Source: Sweltsa coloradensis (lineage: Eukaryota; Arthropoda; Insecta; Plecoptera; Chloroperlidae). From it: a stretch of DNA of 64,000 nucleotides. Within the stretch, counting starts at the first letter, position 1, and each line of letters starts with the position of its first letter. Below are positions 44,424 through 55,456 of this stretch, piece after piece. The notes under the pieces were generated by a model. That model searched no databases. It had not been told where the DNA came from and worked only from the letters and a program-made list of their open reading frames with translations. The stretch lies in assembly GCA_024449915.1 (NCBI GenBank), contig JAMZAV010000771.1, positions 62,001 to 126,000 of the forward strand, written 5' to 3'. The position numbers and the translations under genes are program-made.

Positions 44424-44548
44424 GCGGGTTCGAGTCCCGTGGTGGGAGGCAGGGGCCGGGTTCGAGTACCGTGGTGGGAGGCAGGGGCACCGGGTTCGAG
44501 TCCCGTGGTGGGAGGCAGGGGGCACCGGGTTCGAGTACCGTGGTGGGT
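44424..44548 (+). repeat. 32-35-bp minisatellite of B-box motifs x4
   Basis: GGGTTCGAGT(C/A)CCGTGGTGG begins at 44426, 44458, 44492 and 44527; spacers GGAGGCAGGGG(CACC). Each unit contains GGTTCGAGTCC or GGTTCGAGTACC, the tRNA T-arm/B-box. It sits at the 3' side of a tRNA-like sequence (CTGCATTCTCACACTGCACG). Confidence 0.92.
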
Positions 44549-44689
44549 TCATAGTCGGACCCTGGACCAGGGACCCTGATTGTATGAGTGTTATTTTCCA
44601 CAAAATGAAGTCTTTCTCTTTAGCAAGAAGAGGCGTCGTTGACTAAATAAATGAGACGACTGAAACTAAGGCAACGGCGACTGTGACTG

Positions 44690-44942
44690 TGACTGAGTAA
44701 GTAAGACAAAGACGACGACGAAGAAGAACATGAAGACAAACTAGACGAAGACGACGAAGAAGATGAAGACGAACTGACGAAGCGGATACAACAGACGATG
44801 ACGATGGCGAAGACGATAGACGAAGCCGAAGCTGATGATAAAGACAAAGACAAAGACAAATAGGAAATTGAGTTGGACGAAGCTGATGACACTGACAGAC
44901 GAAGACGAAGATAAAGTTGAAGAAGAAGAAGACGACGACCCG
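44690..44942. repeat. Purine-rich (GAC/GAA)n low-complexity
   Basis: Interspersed GACGAAGACGAAG-type triplets across about 250 bp. The minus strand gives Ser-rich frames without meaning. Confidence 0.85.
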
Positions 44943-44944
44943 CG

Positions 44945-45420
44945 CTTAGGACCGCGAGCTTACATTCCATCCTGAGTCCTTGTAATTAACAGTGGCCGTG
45001 CAGACCAAACATCGACCGCTAGATAAACAATTACCCCCGTCCAGTCCAGCCTGGCCTGCACGGACGGGTTTCAAACTCGCCGCGCTCTTGCAGGCATATA
45101 ATTATCTCGGCAAGATTCGCGTCCTATCCAACAGGCCTAATTGAACAATGGAGGAGATTAATCATCGCGCATTCGACCCAAAAGACGGGCTTTTTCTGCG
45201 CGGAGGGTTTTTTGCACAAGATGCGAATATTTTTCTACTCGACCAGTATTTATCGAGAAACCGAATATAAAACATTCCATCATTGTTTAAGTCAGTCATC
45301 AAGAAAGGAACACCAGAAAAGTTGTATGTTCTTACTAAAGTATTCAAAACAGTAAACTCACAGTATGGTAAAAGCCTAAACAAGTAATGTCAAACTATAA
45401 TCGAACATAGATTGTTGAAC
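44945..45420. other. No gene recognised
   Basis: A 73-codon minus-strand frame (45383-45162) is open but has no recognised motif. Confidence 0.4.
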
Positions 45421-45426
45421 ATGTAA

Positions 45427-45557
45427 ACAATGCGGGAAGTCGCAGGTTCGATTCCAGCATCCGTAATCCGACTGAAGTTTGCTCTCAAGGTTTTCTTTCG
45501 GTCATAATCTCTCAGACATTCCCTTTAGAGGGTCACAACACCGGGTAAATTGCACGT
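45427..45557 (+). mobile_element. Diverged SINE related to family A
   Basis: GGGAAGTCGCAGGTTCGATT-CCAGCATCCGTAATCCGACT, GAAGTTTGCTCTCAAGGTTT and CTCAGACATTCCCTTT follow the family-A order of T-arm, CTGAAG, AAGGTTTT and GACATCCC. Confidence 0.65.
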
Positions 45558-45954
45558 TTTGGTAATATTTGCAAAATTTTGCCTGCACAATTTGTTTTTT
45601 ATATTTCATCAAACATCATTTTTATAAAAACGTGGAATAACATGGTTTTTAAATGGAATTTGATAATTTTGAACACTTCCCATATTTTTCATCGTAAAAT
45701 TTTTAACAAAAAGGGGAATTATAAAATTATTTTTTATTGCGAATTTGACATTTTTCATCACTCCCCATTATGTTTCACTAAAACTTTTTTTTTTTTTTTT
45801 TAAAGAAAATGAAAGAATATAATTATTATTGTATATTAAAAAAATTGTATGCAAACTTTTTGCGCTCTTCCCATTTTTATTTTAAATATATAAAAACGTG
45901 CCATGCTATAATTTGTATTTCCCCCGCCTCCCTGTGGGAACGAACGCATTCTTG

Positions 45955-46010
45955 GGCTAACCCATGATCCAATGATAACACAGAGATATCATTGTACCAT
46001 GGGGTTAACC
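45955..46010. other. Compact hairpin, ~23-bp arms
   Basis: GGCTAACCCATGATCCAATG-ATA pairs with TATCATTGTACCATGGGGTT-AACC across a 9-nt loop with about two mismatches and one bulge. No longer lower stem is evident, so a miRNA precursor is not clearly supported. Confidence 0.65.
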
Positions 46011-49000
46011 AACTTACTCATCTCTTGTTCCCGCGTGTAATTATGTTTACTCTCGCGGTGCGCGGAGCGTAATGAAAGAGCGCAGCCCCCGAGGGTTTGG
46101 GCAGCCTTGCTCAGCTCGGCCGAACACAATTAATGGTGTTTGCTTTAAACACAGACGCTACACACCGTAATAACAACCCGAGACCACTTTCATGCAAGAC
46201 AAGTGCCCGAGTTGGGAAAACAAAAACATTCGGGGTTGTCAAGGAAATATTGTGAGAAAATCTGTGTTATTATTAGTGCGGTCACAAAGAAAATATTTTT
46301 GTCAAAGTCGGGAAGAAAAAAATTCTGGATCTTGAGAGATATAATTTTGGATTAGAGGATTAAATTTGGGGACAAAACCCTTTTTAATGGTTGTTATTAA
46401 AGTTTCGGTTTGTAAGGTTACCAACTTGGTTTGCTCCGAAGACAGACAAGAACAAAACTAAAAAAACTTGACGATATTGTTAAGAGTAGTCGGCGAACTA
46501 AGTAATCTTTATCTTTATCTTCGTAATTATTTCGGTTTTGTTCGGTCCCAGACTCAAAGTCCCACGCAAGTCAGGATACACATTCCAAAGATAATTGTTT
46601 TTAATGTTACCAAGAGAAAGAGTAAGATTCGTTGTTGTCATTATTTTTAATGAATGACCACTGAAAATCAGTTGAGCAACTCAGTTCATGAGAGTTTATA
46701 TTTGTTCTTCTCGGGTCTTATTTATTGTTTTATTTGTTTTATTTATTTATTTATTATTATTTTTGTATTTATTTTATTTATTTTATATTATATTTTATTA
46801 ACCAATCAGGAAGAATCTTCTTTTGTAAAATAAAATCACTATGAAAACGAAAAAAAACTGTTTTATGTTTTCGAACTATGGAAAGATAGACGATGCATTT
46901 AAATTATTTGAATTTCAGACTAAGGTGCACTTGTCAATAGCTGCAGATAAGCAGCCGAAATATTGTGTTACTTTTAATAATAATAAATGTAATGTCGAAT
47001 GCATTGTTTTGTTAATATAACCTTTTAAAAACACATGAGTAGTCCAAATGAATTTTTAACTCCAACCGCATCTTTATATCGTCGGCAAAATAAATTAAAA
47101 TTAAAAAATACTACAAATTTGAAAGATTCCATCGCTCTGACACCCCAACCTACATACGAACCTGATTCGCTTCTGTTCCGATGAATCACAGAGTGACTCT
47201 ATACCCAGTCCTTGTGAGAAACCCACGTTGAAAAACTTGCAGATCCCGAACAATATAAAAGATAAGGACAAAACTTTTCAATTTCTTCTTCACCCAAGTC
47301 ATTATCCGGCTTTGTTCACGGCTAATTATAAAAATAAAAAACGCGTTTTGGCTCCGATCCAAATGCTATAAAACAGCCACGCAGCTAAAAGTCCAACACG
47401 CAAATCCTTGGGTAATAAATAATTCTTATTTAATTAATTATTGACTCATTTTTTTTCGTCGGTGTATTATGTTCCTGTACTAATTGGATTGTTGGACTTC
47501 GCTATTTGCCCACGACCAAAGACCAAAATTACTTCATCACGTTCGTGCAGTCAAAAGAACACGTTAAGAACATCAGCACCTATTTGTTGAAATGCTTTGT
47601 TCTTTGTAACTTTAACTTTTTATCTTGGTTTCTGTCCAACTCGACTAATTAACTTTTACCAACTCTACAATATTTTACTATCAGTGAGAAACTTTGCAAT
47701 AATAAATAAAAATGTATTTGTAGTCCAGTACTCTAATTTCTATGTAGTTAGTAATCAACACAAGTTACAAGGGCTTATTTAAATGTTATACGAGCAAAAA
47801 TATAAACAAACTATTTGGAGAACAATTATCAGTCAATTACATGAATTATTAATTATTGTAGGTCTGTGCTCCAAATAATTTTAGAAACAATTAAGATAAA
47901 GCTGAATATCAATTGGTAAATCAATCCATTCCACGTGAAAGGCATTGTATCTGAATGTAGTTGACACGAAGAAGTTTACTGCTTCATTGGTCATAACGTC
48001 ATCACTGCATTGCTAAGTTTGGTAATTTTACCTCCAAAACATCCTTCTTAGATTTATAATTCAACTGAAGAATAAAATATATGTCTAACCTATTATGGGC
48101 AGTAATTTAATCAAATATTTTAAACGATAATATAAATGTTTTGTTCTTCAATTCGATTATTTTGTATAAATGCTTCATACTAAACGTCAGTTTTATTTAT
48201 GACTTGATGTCTCTTGATTTAAATACATCATTTTTTTGTTTAAAAAAACTTAAACGTCTAAAGCAAGAAGTATAATAAGCATAAATAATCTGTTGGTTAT
48301 TTAAATGAAAATAAATAAATTCGTATTTAGAGTCTACCCACAATATCATGTATAGGCTATATATATCTATATATGTATATTATCATAATCTGATTTCAGG
48401 GAATTGTATTTAATTTAAAAACAAAAGTAAATGCAATGTATTGGTTATTCTGTGTCTCCAGACTAGAATCCAATTAAAACTTGGTTTTAAAATTAAAAAA
48501 ATCTCCAGACTAGAGTCCAATTAAAACTGCATTAAACCTCTGAGAGAGTCTGTGTGTTGCGTCATCCGGAGATTCATCCATCTCCTCGACCAATAAAAAC
48601 TTAAAACCCTGCACTTAGCTCGAGTGATAAGGAACCTTGTCGCTGTCACTGGGTACAGGAATGTGGGGGGGGGGGGTAAGTGACCAGCCAGCAAGAACCC
48701 CCCGGGCGCAATCTGCATTCCACAGATGAAAATACCGCGCTCTAATTATTATTACCGAGGCTCTATTATAGACGGGATTAATAGAGACGAGTTTGTTTTG
48801 CTTTTTGAATCAAGAATGCGATTTTTTGTGTGGAGCTTGAGCGAAATGTATTGTTTCACACGTCGCGTTGATGGATGAGCGATCACATGTTTGGAAGGTA
48901 ATAATATGCTCAAGACGTGGGGATGTCGAGTACCCTAGTTCACCTTTCTGTCTCAATTTACGTTTCATTTAATAACATTCGGACTCATTTCAATTTCAGG

Positions 49001-49190
49001 ACACGAGATACGTTTGATAAAGAATATTAGGGTGAAAATTAATAATCTTTCAACAGTTGAAAATGTAATTTTTTTCTATATTACCAGTATAACTGGTTAT
49101 ATACTAAAAAAAAAACTGTTATAGTTTCATTTTTTTACTACGAAATACAAAACAAATTTTACAAAACATTTCTCAATCGCGACAGATATG
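46011..49190. other. Long AT-rich stretch, no gene recognised
   Basis: Contains (TTTA)n at 46735-46800, GCGTTGATGGATGAGCG (family-F start) at 48865-48881 and a G run at 48664-48676. No exon with splice signals and conserved residues was found. Confidence 0.45.
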
Positions 49191-49262
49191 TAGCTCAAGC
49201 CTCAGACGCCATACACTGAATCGGAAGGTCGTTAGTTCGAAACCAGCCACGATATTCTGAGA
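49185..49262 (+). mobile_element. tRNA-like SINE head (diverged)
   Basis: TGTAGCTCAAGCCTCAGACG, then AAGGTCGTTAGTTCGAAACC. It has A-box-like and B-box-like blocks at tRNA-like spacing, and no acceptor-stem pairing. Confidence 0.5.
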
Positions 49263-49775
49263 AACGACCATACAACAACCAGCAACAATCATCCATAGTA
49301 ATTATAGCATTTTCTTCAAAAAAATGTACTTTAAAAAAATTCAAACGTCAATAATGATTATTATTTTAGTTAGTATTGACTATTTAATATATATGATCGC
49401 CCTTCTGTATTTCTATGTATCCAGTCTTGAAATGCGCAATCCATTTAGATTGTAATAAAATTAATTAGTGCGACGACGACGACCTCGTCACAATCAGCCT
49501 AATTCCTCTCGTCTTCTAAATATAGTTGGCGATATTTCAACTCGCCAATAACAAGCGGCCGATAAGACTCGTATGACGTACTTGAGTTAATTAATATGGC
49601 GGCGTCTCTGGGTTATCACTGCCGTCTATCAAGAGGGGCGACAATTAGATTGAAGACAGACCGACATTGTCTATACTGCTTTATTGACACGAATCTAGTC
49701 TGTGCCAATTGAGTTTCATTTATCTTCTTTGTAGACCTCAATTTGCAAATGGTTCAGTTATTGATTTATCAGATA

Positions 49776-49952
49776 ACATTTTCAATTCCAGTCTGTCGAA
49801 ACTTAGCTTTTATTGTATTGAAAACAAAAAACACATTTTTGAATTTGGTTGCTTTAAAAAAATCATTATTGGTGACTTAATTGTGCATAAGATTCACATT
49901 TTCAATTCCCGTCTGTCGAAATTTAGCTTTTATTGTATTGAAAACAAATTAT
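49776..49952 (+). repeat. 120-bp tandem duplication
   Basis: CATTTTCAATTCCAGTCTGT-CGAAACTTAGCTTTTATTGT at 49778 recurs at 49898 with two changes, exactly 120 bp apart. It keeps reading frame, so an 84-codon repetitive plus-strand frame exists without recognisable features. Confidence 0.85.
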
Positions 49953-50695
49953 ACCTTTTTTAAAATTTAGTCGCTTTTGAATGTGCATATAAATAGATTT
50001 TAAAAAATAAATATTTTTAAAATACGATTCGGATTTGAAGCTTCTATATTGAGCTTTATATTTTAGTCCAATGAAAAATGTTGTACTTTGCCTGGCCAGT
50101 AGACAGCACGACGCACGTGGCCTACTCCTGGGTTCCGCCCACACATTCTTGTACCAACTCGTACAAGTACAAGTAGTGGTCTCAGTAATTAGATTAGGTA
50201 CAGAGAGTACCGACAAGATTAATGCTAGAGCGTGATTACGTTTTTAAAAGTAAAACTCTGGGTAACGAGAGAAGAAGTTCGTAGATTCAGTAATAAGATT
50301 ATTTGTACTGGTCATAGCAGATATAATTCTACGTGACTTTCTTATAGAGTGGGATATAGTTGGGTTGGGGTTCGAATCCAGTTTACCAGGTGTGACCGTC
50401 AACAAGGACTTGGTGTCAGTGTTTGGATGTTGTTGAGAAGGAATGTCCAAGAGAAGACTATTTTGAAAAACTATTATAGGAAGCCCTTCAGTAAGGATTG
50501 TCGGTGGCTAAGATCAAATTGATATCTCTATTGATCGGAGTGCAATCGAATGTTCTTGACATTAAAATTACTATATATCTGTGCTTAAATATATCAAATT
50601 ACAAGGCTAGTTTCTGGATTTCATTAATCAGGAAACACGCACATATGTACAGGTAGGTAAAGTGTAATTGATTTTGTAAAAAAACAGAAATTAAA
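49953..50695. other. No gene recognised
   Basis: Contains GGGGTTCGAATCCAGTTTAC at about 50368-50387, another T-arm-like scrap. No exon. Confidence 0.4.
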
Positions 50696-50697
50696 AC

Positions 50698-50780
50698 ATC
50701 CATCTCAGCCGGGTATTGAACCCGGGTCTCCTGAGTGACGACCCCTAAGACGCGGGTTCGATACCCGTCTGAGATGGATT
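50698..50780. mobile_element. Palindromic double-T-arm element
   Basis: ATCCATCTCAGCCGGGTATT-GAACCCGGGTCTC and GCGGGTTCGATACCCGTCTG-AGATGGATT are inverted complements across about 25 bp. The ends ATCCATCTCAG/CTGAGATGGAT are the same as in the 63.66-kb copy. Confidence 0.85.
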
Positions 50781-51177
50781 TACAAAGAAATGTATTCTGT
50801 TTGCAAACACTTATGTATAGTTTCGTCCTTATTTGTAAAGCAAGTAAACCACACAGCGCGCATACAATGATGTGATTGTCTCACCACCTCGACGTGCGAA
50901 GTCAGAAGAGAAGACATGTCTCCAACAATGACGTCACCAAGACGGTTTCGAAACAAACAATTAGTGAAGCTGTCTAGTCCCCGGTCTGTCGGCGCTGCTT
51001 TCACAACAAACGAACAACTTCTCTGGAATCCTCTATCGCCGGAAAGGTCAAGCGTGTGTCCTTTGACCTGCCGAGTGATAAGGTCGGGTCGCTTCCTCAT
51101 ATCTGGATATTGACCTTAATGAGTCATTAATTCTACTGCGCGAATAGAAAACATGATAGCAGTAGTGTGAGAATTTG

Positions 51178-51292
51178 TTGGTGTACCGCAAGGATCGTAG
51201 CTGGGGCCGTTGTGGTGTTCACCAAGGATCGTTGCTGGGTCCATTGTCGGTGTTCACCAAGGATCGTTGCTAGGGTCATCGTTCAAGTCTCA
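51178..51292 (+). repeat. 34-35-bp minisatellite derived from an RT motif
   Basis: Three units start at 51180, 51214 and 51249: GGTGTACCGCAAGGATCG, GGTGTTCACCAAGGATCG and GGTGTTCACCAAGGATCG, each followed by T(A/T)GCT-GGGxC. The peptide is GVPQGS-LGP, the conserved block of LINE reverse transcriptases (first unit with an internal stop). Further decayed GGGTCATTGCTGG-like units occur to about 51470. Confidence 0.65.
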
Positions 51293-51920
51293 ACGTTTAC
51301 GTCAGCACACACGTCCCGATGTAATGTGTATAGCAGGGGTCATTGCTGGTGCATTTCTAGCCTCAACATTGATCAAAGCTTGGACTAAAGTTGTAACCTA
51401 AATCTTGTGCCGAAGAGATCGAAGCTGGGGACATTGTTCTATTTAAATGATGTTTGTATGGGTCATTGCTTGGACCTCAATTTGAGCTTAGTGCGAAAAC
51501 AGATATCCAAGCGCTCTTCTCTAGAAATCCCCATTTTTTTTTAATTTCGCATGTATTTCGGTGTTGGACACTTTGTGCACTAGTGAACCAGTGTATAAAA
51601 CAAACTAAAAAGTTTCAATTGAGACAATGGTGCTGCACGAGACGATGAGTGTCGGGGTGGGGTGGAGATGGCAACACTCCCTGCTCGGGACTCCCTCCAC
51701 TCTACACAGCTCAATCTGAATCTCTCAATGAAGAGCGCAACAGGTGTCTAGCCAGACCACGTGACCTAACTGTGAGGATTAGTCTCGCCGCGGCCGCGCA
51801 GCAGCTAAGGTGTCAGTTCCGCGTTTGTTGTGGTGGGTTTGTTTCCTTGTTGCCTCTTCGTTGTTTTTTATTCGAATCACGCGCGCAAACACTTTTTGTT
51901 ACAACCGTACCCTAATTTCC
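51293..51920. other. No gene recognised
   Basis: Includes a NotI-type GCGGCCGC at about 51790-51797 in a locally CpG-rich patch. An 88-codon frame there (51649-51915) has no recognised motif. Confidence 0.4.
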
Positions 51921-51924
51921 CGGA

Positions 51925-52085
51925 GCGATGAGGACCATCCGGAGGTCAGGGGTTCGACTCCCGCCACCATCATGTGAAACTACCGGTAAAGGTCGCCGGT
52001 TCGACACCTTCCACTGTAATTGTGACTGAAGACTTTGAGTCTAAAGTTTTTCCCGGTCAAAAGTCAAATACTGGGTGGGCACTTA
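51925..52085 (+). mobile_element. SINE-like, two T-arm motifs in tandem
   Basis: GGTCAGGGGTTCGACTCCCG at 51943 and GGTCGCCGGTTCGACACCTT at 51988 are two B-box-like sequences 42-45 bp apart. They are followed by GACTGAAGACTTTGAGTC, which resembles the family-A body start. Confidence 0.6.
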
Positions 52086-52486
52086 GAAGTTATCTCCTCA
52101 CTCACACCCAATACATCACCATCTTATATATCTCCATCTCCCTACGAATCAAGGTATCACACACAAATGTATTTATTTACTTTGCAACTGCAGTTTATCG
52201 ATATTTCAATCAATCAATCAAATCAATCAATAACAACTTCTTGCTGGTAATTTATAAATAAATCGATGATCAGATCAATTTGGTATTTGTTTACATTCTT
52301 GCATCGAAGTGTAGACGAGATGAATCCCCCCTTGAGATCTAGATAGCTAGATCCACCACTGGATTCCACTTGACTAAATGAATAATGATATGCAGGTTGT
52401 GTGTATGTTCTTTCTCCACATTCAGTCGTGAGTCGTGCATGGTCGGGACGAAGGACGAACAAGCCACGTTGTGGATGTCAACAAGT

Positions 52487-52487
52487 A

Positions 52488-52540
<53 letters not shown>

Positions 52541-52675
52541 GCGATATAGAGAGAGAGCGATATAGAGAGAGAGCGATATGGGAGAGAGAGGAAAAGAGAG
52601 AGAGAGAGATGAGAGAAAGAGACAGACAGAGAGAGAGGCAGAGGGAGATTGAGAAGAGAGAGAGAGATTCATAGT
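52487..52675. repeat. (GA)n microsatellite, compound
   Basis: Pure GA to about 52530, then GAGAGCGATATA units and impure GA to 52668. Confidence 0.92.
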
Positions 52676-53033
52676 CGTGAGCAGCATAAATTAGTAACAT
52701 TTACTCGGCAGCAATAAAAAATATTGCATGAAATTATCTAAACCTCGGCTAAGATTCAGGTTTGGCCAACACACGCACGCAGGTCTAGCTCTAGAGTCGG
52801 CGGATCCTCCAGTGGTCGCGAGATGTGTTATTACTCGGTAACAAACTAGAGTAATTAACTGCCTCGCCCCTGCTCCGCTGCACACTAGATTAAAACAAGT
52901 CATTGTTGGAGGTAATTAAAATAGGGTGATTTGCATTTACCGTGCGGTCTGGCTGGTAGGCTGCAGACGCTGCAAGAGTAGGTACGCCAACTGCGGCAAG
53001 TAACAAGCTCAATAATAACACATTTTCATCCAT

Positions 53034-53039
53034 TTATTG
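53034..53039 (-). terminator. AATAAA poly(A) signal (minus strand)
   Basis: The complement TTTATT lies about 190 bp downstream of the small minus-strand ORF's stop. It is the first AATAAA on that strand in this 3' region and would end a short 3' UTR. Confidence 0.45.
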
Positions 53040-53230
53040 TCATGCTCAAAACAAAAACCTTTGAAGAATAAAAATATTACAAAAACATAATGTTATATAA
53101 TTTATATTTTTATAAATATATCGCTACGGCTGCACGAACTACAAAAGTTAACTACAAACAAAAATGAACAAATTAATTGAAACGAAGAACAATATTTACA
53201 GACAGGTAAAGTTTAACACAAAACAAACTT

Positions 53231-53479
53231 TTAAAATGCCAATGTTGTAGAAATTCTAAAACCTACAAACAGTTCAAATTTGAGACTGGAAAAATCCAAA
53301 CCGTTGGTCGCGAACTTTCGATTCCTATAAAGTTGTAAGTTTTGATTAGTGCCTTGATCAACCTGTAACTTGTCCTTCATTTGTTTCATTGTTGTAGTGA
53401 AGAGTGTTGCCCTCAGGTTGACGAGTCTACCTTCAACAATATCCCCGAAATAGCCTAGTGGGCCACCCAGTTTCACCAT
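53231..53479 (-). CDS. Small unrecognised ORF, candidate RFX-target gene
   Basis: The minus strand encodes 82 residues from ATG at 53479-53477 (context ACATAATGG, with A at -3 and G at +4). An in-frame TGA lies just upstream, so this is the natural start. The peptide opens MVKLGGPLGYFGDIVEGRLV and has a basic, amphipathic middle (TMKQMKDKLQ). It has no signal peptide or membrane segment. The first 45 codons look protein-like. The C-terminal part, rich in F, L, S and T, could instead be read-through into an intron after KLQ (a possible but weak donor, CAG|GTTGAT). A poly(A) signal lies about 190 bp downstream, and an RFX X-box lies about 110 bp upstream of the ATG. I do not recognise the family. 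The X-box suggests a ciliary or sensory-neuron gene, which is inference only. Confidence 0.42.
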   Translation of the reverse strand: MVKLGGPLGYFGDIVEGRLVNLRATLFTTTMKQMKDKLQVDQGTNQNLQLYRNRKFATNGLDFSSLKFELFVGFRISTTLAF

Positions 53480-53587
53480 TATGTTCTCCAATCATACCGC
53501 GATAGACTTATAATCCCCCGTCGATTCAGATATAATCACGAGTCATTATTACAAACCAAACAACATGAAACAAAAGACAACCGGATG

Positions 53588-53601
53588 GTTGCCATGGCGA
53601 C
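53588..53601. promoter_or_regulatory. RFX-type X-box GTTGCCATGGCGAC
   Basis: It differs from the palindromic X-box GTTGCCATGGCAAC by one base and has both half-sites at the 2-bp spacing preferred by RFX factors. It lies between the small minus-strand ORF and a CpG-rich patch with ACATGGCCGCGGTTC (53624-53638) and GGTGCGCGGGC to the right. This arrangement fits a bidirectional or minus-strand promoter of a ciliary gene. Confidence 0.5.
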
Positions 53602-53639
53602 CGCCTCGAGCGTGATTATCAACATGGCCGCGGTTCAGA

Positions 53640-54835
53640 TGAAATTACTATAATCTCGGGCTCAGGTGCGCGGGCAGCTTTGAAGCGCGGACGCAGGGAA
53701 ATACTAGATCGCAGGAGGTTCTCACTTGTTTAGAGGTAAACAGTGTTATCATCGAGAATACTGGAGAACGATTTCGAGTTTCCTCAAAATTCAACAAGTT
53801 ATTAGTGTTTATAATTTTGATCCAGGCCCCCGGGCGGTTTTTGGAAGGGCCAGAGAGAACGTGAAAGAGGTAGAGAAAAGTGAGGTTGTGGTGGTTAGGA
53901 CCGACCCAAACAGGCTGCGTGACGTACTTTCAAGCAATTAAATACAATTATTTAATTGGGCTCGGAGATTTTCCCTGTCTGCGGTTGTTTGCAGTGAGGT
54001 TGGGGCGTGATCCGCTAAGTTGGGACGTGGGATCGCACGGCACGGGTCTGCTGTATCCTTGGCTGTCGCGCAGTCTCACAACAACAACCACAACACCCTC
54101 TATAGCTAGAGAGCTCAATGCGTTCGTGTGTGAAACTCAGTCTCCAGAATACAAATCCGACCAATTTTTCGTGAAAATGTCCATCTTCATAAATATCAAC
54201 ATAATCATGATTTTTTTATTTGTATTTGTCAATAACAACTTAGACAAATGTGGTCTAAGATAATAAAATTGTGCTGGTTGACTGGAATCTCAATTTCCAA
54301 GCGTCGCGGCTGTTGTCACTTGTCAATGCTCGATAGTAATCAGCTGTACCCTACATATATAGTTTAAACGAATATGGATTGCATTTTTTTAATGAATAAT
54401 ACATGGAGGACACCATAGATTTTTTTAATTTTCCAAATTTAATCTTTCCGGAAAATCGAAGAGGTGGCCCACACGTTATACACTAGATTGGGTTGGTATT
54501 TATATCTAGGCAGTAAAATTCATTACTGTTGAAATCACGGTCAAACGAACAAAATTTAAAAAGTAAAGGCGTAAATATCTTTTATGTGTTTCATTAACAT
54601 TAATGTATTTAAGATAACAGTTCACTTATTATCAGTGACATTTAATCATCATCCGTGTTATCAATCCCTTCAGTCTGCAGCCGACCTCCCATCATGGGAG
54701 GTCTAAACATGTGTAATACACAGCAGGACTTTTATATTTATTGTAAGATAATTACTTGTATAAAAACTAATAGTAATAATTGTAAGGTTTTCTAACTGGT
54801 GTTATCTCGACGGTCAAATGACAGGGTGCAAGTCA
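53640..54835. other. No supported gene
   Basis: GAG|GTAAAC at about 53733 is a good donor in CpG-rich DNA and could end a non-coding first exon on the plus strand. The frame of 71 codons at 53726-53941 and one of 127 codons at 53880-54263 show no family motif. Confidence 0.35.
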
Positions 54836-54849
54836 CCCTGTACTATATA

Positions 54850-55008
54850 CACACGAGTAAACTGCGGGTCACTGGTTCAGTACGCGTCACCGTCCCCGGC
54901 AATACTGATTGAGGAGAGTACGTCGCGGTTTCCTGTGGGATTGCGTTCTATACTCCTGGACAGTCCTGGACGTTCCCTTCCCTAGTCCACTGAAGATCAA
55001 CATGTTTT
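54850..55008 (+). mobile_element. Diverged SINE related to family A
   Basis: GGGTCACTGGTTCAGTACGC, CGTCCCCGGCAATACTGATT, GTCGCGGTTTCCTGTGGGAT and GGACAGTCCTGGACGTTCCC, CCACTGAAG follow the family-A order with heavy divergence. Confidence 0.5.
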
Positions 55009-55371
55009 ACCTAGGCAGGCTTCTTTCTTCTGTTGTTTGTCAACTTCATTACAAACCACATTTTATATCGACAACTACAATACAATAACGGCTCTATGTA
55101 TAGGTACTTAATTCAAACATTTGATTTGATTGTAATCTAGTAGACGAATGCTTGTTGTAAAAGATGTTATTATTAGACGGTACTACAAAGTGAAACGATG
55201 TATGTTTTAAGTACAGCGGTGAATGGTAATAACAGGCTGACCGTCCGTACCACAAGCAATATACGTTGTGTTGGGTACAGTACAAAGAGACATTACGCGA
55301 TGTGTATCCATTATATTAATTATAGTTCTTAGTCAGAGCTACGCAAATAACAAACTCCTGTCGTCAATCAT

Positions 55372-55430
55372 CGGAACCAAGATGGCGCTGACTCGTGAAT
55401 CATCGGCTACAGTCGGAACCAAGATGGCGC
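55372..55430 (+). promoter_or_regulatory. Two YY1/Pho-like motifs in a 42-bp duplication
   Basis: CGGAACCAAGATGGCGC occurs at 55372-55388 and 55414-55430. The core CAAGATGGCGC matches the YY1/Pho consensus AAGATGGC. The two sites are in the same orientation; a G run (55447-55456) follows. No adjacent coding exon is identified. Confidence 0.45.
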
Positions 55431-55456
55431 CAAGGGCGGATACAGTGGGGGGGGGG

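Noticed and set aside
53880..54263. 127-codon plus-strand gene after the X-box
   Set aside because: No recognisable domain; it includes (ACA)n low complexity and lacks a convincing start. Only a possible non-coding exon donor at 53733 is noted.
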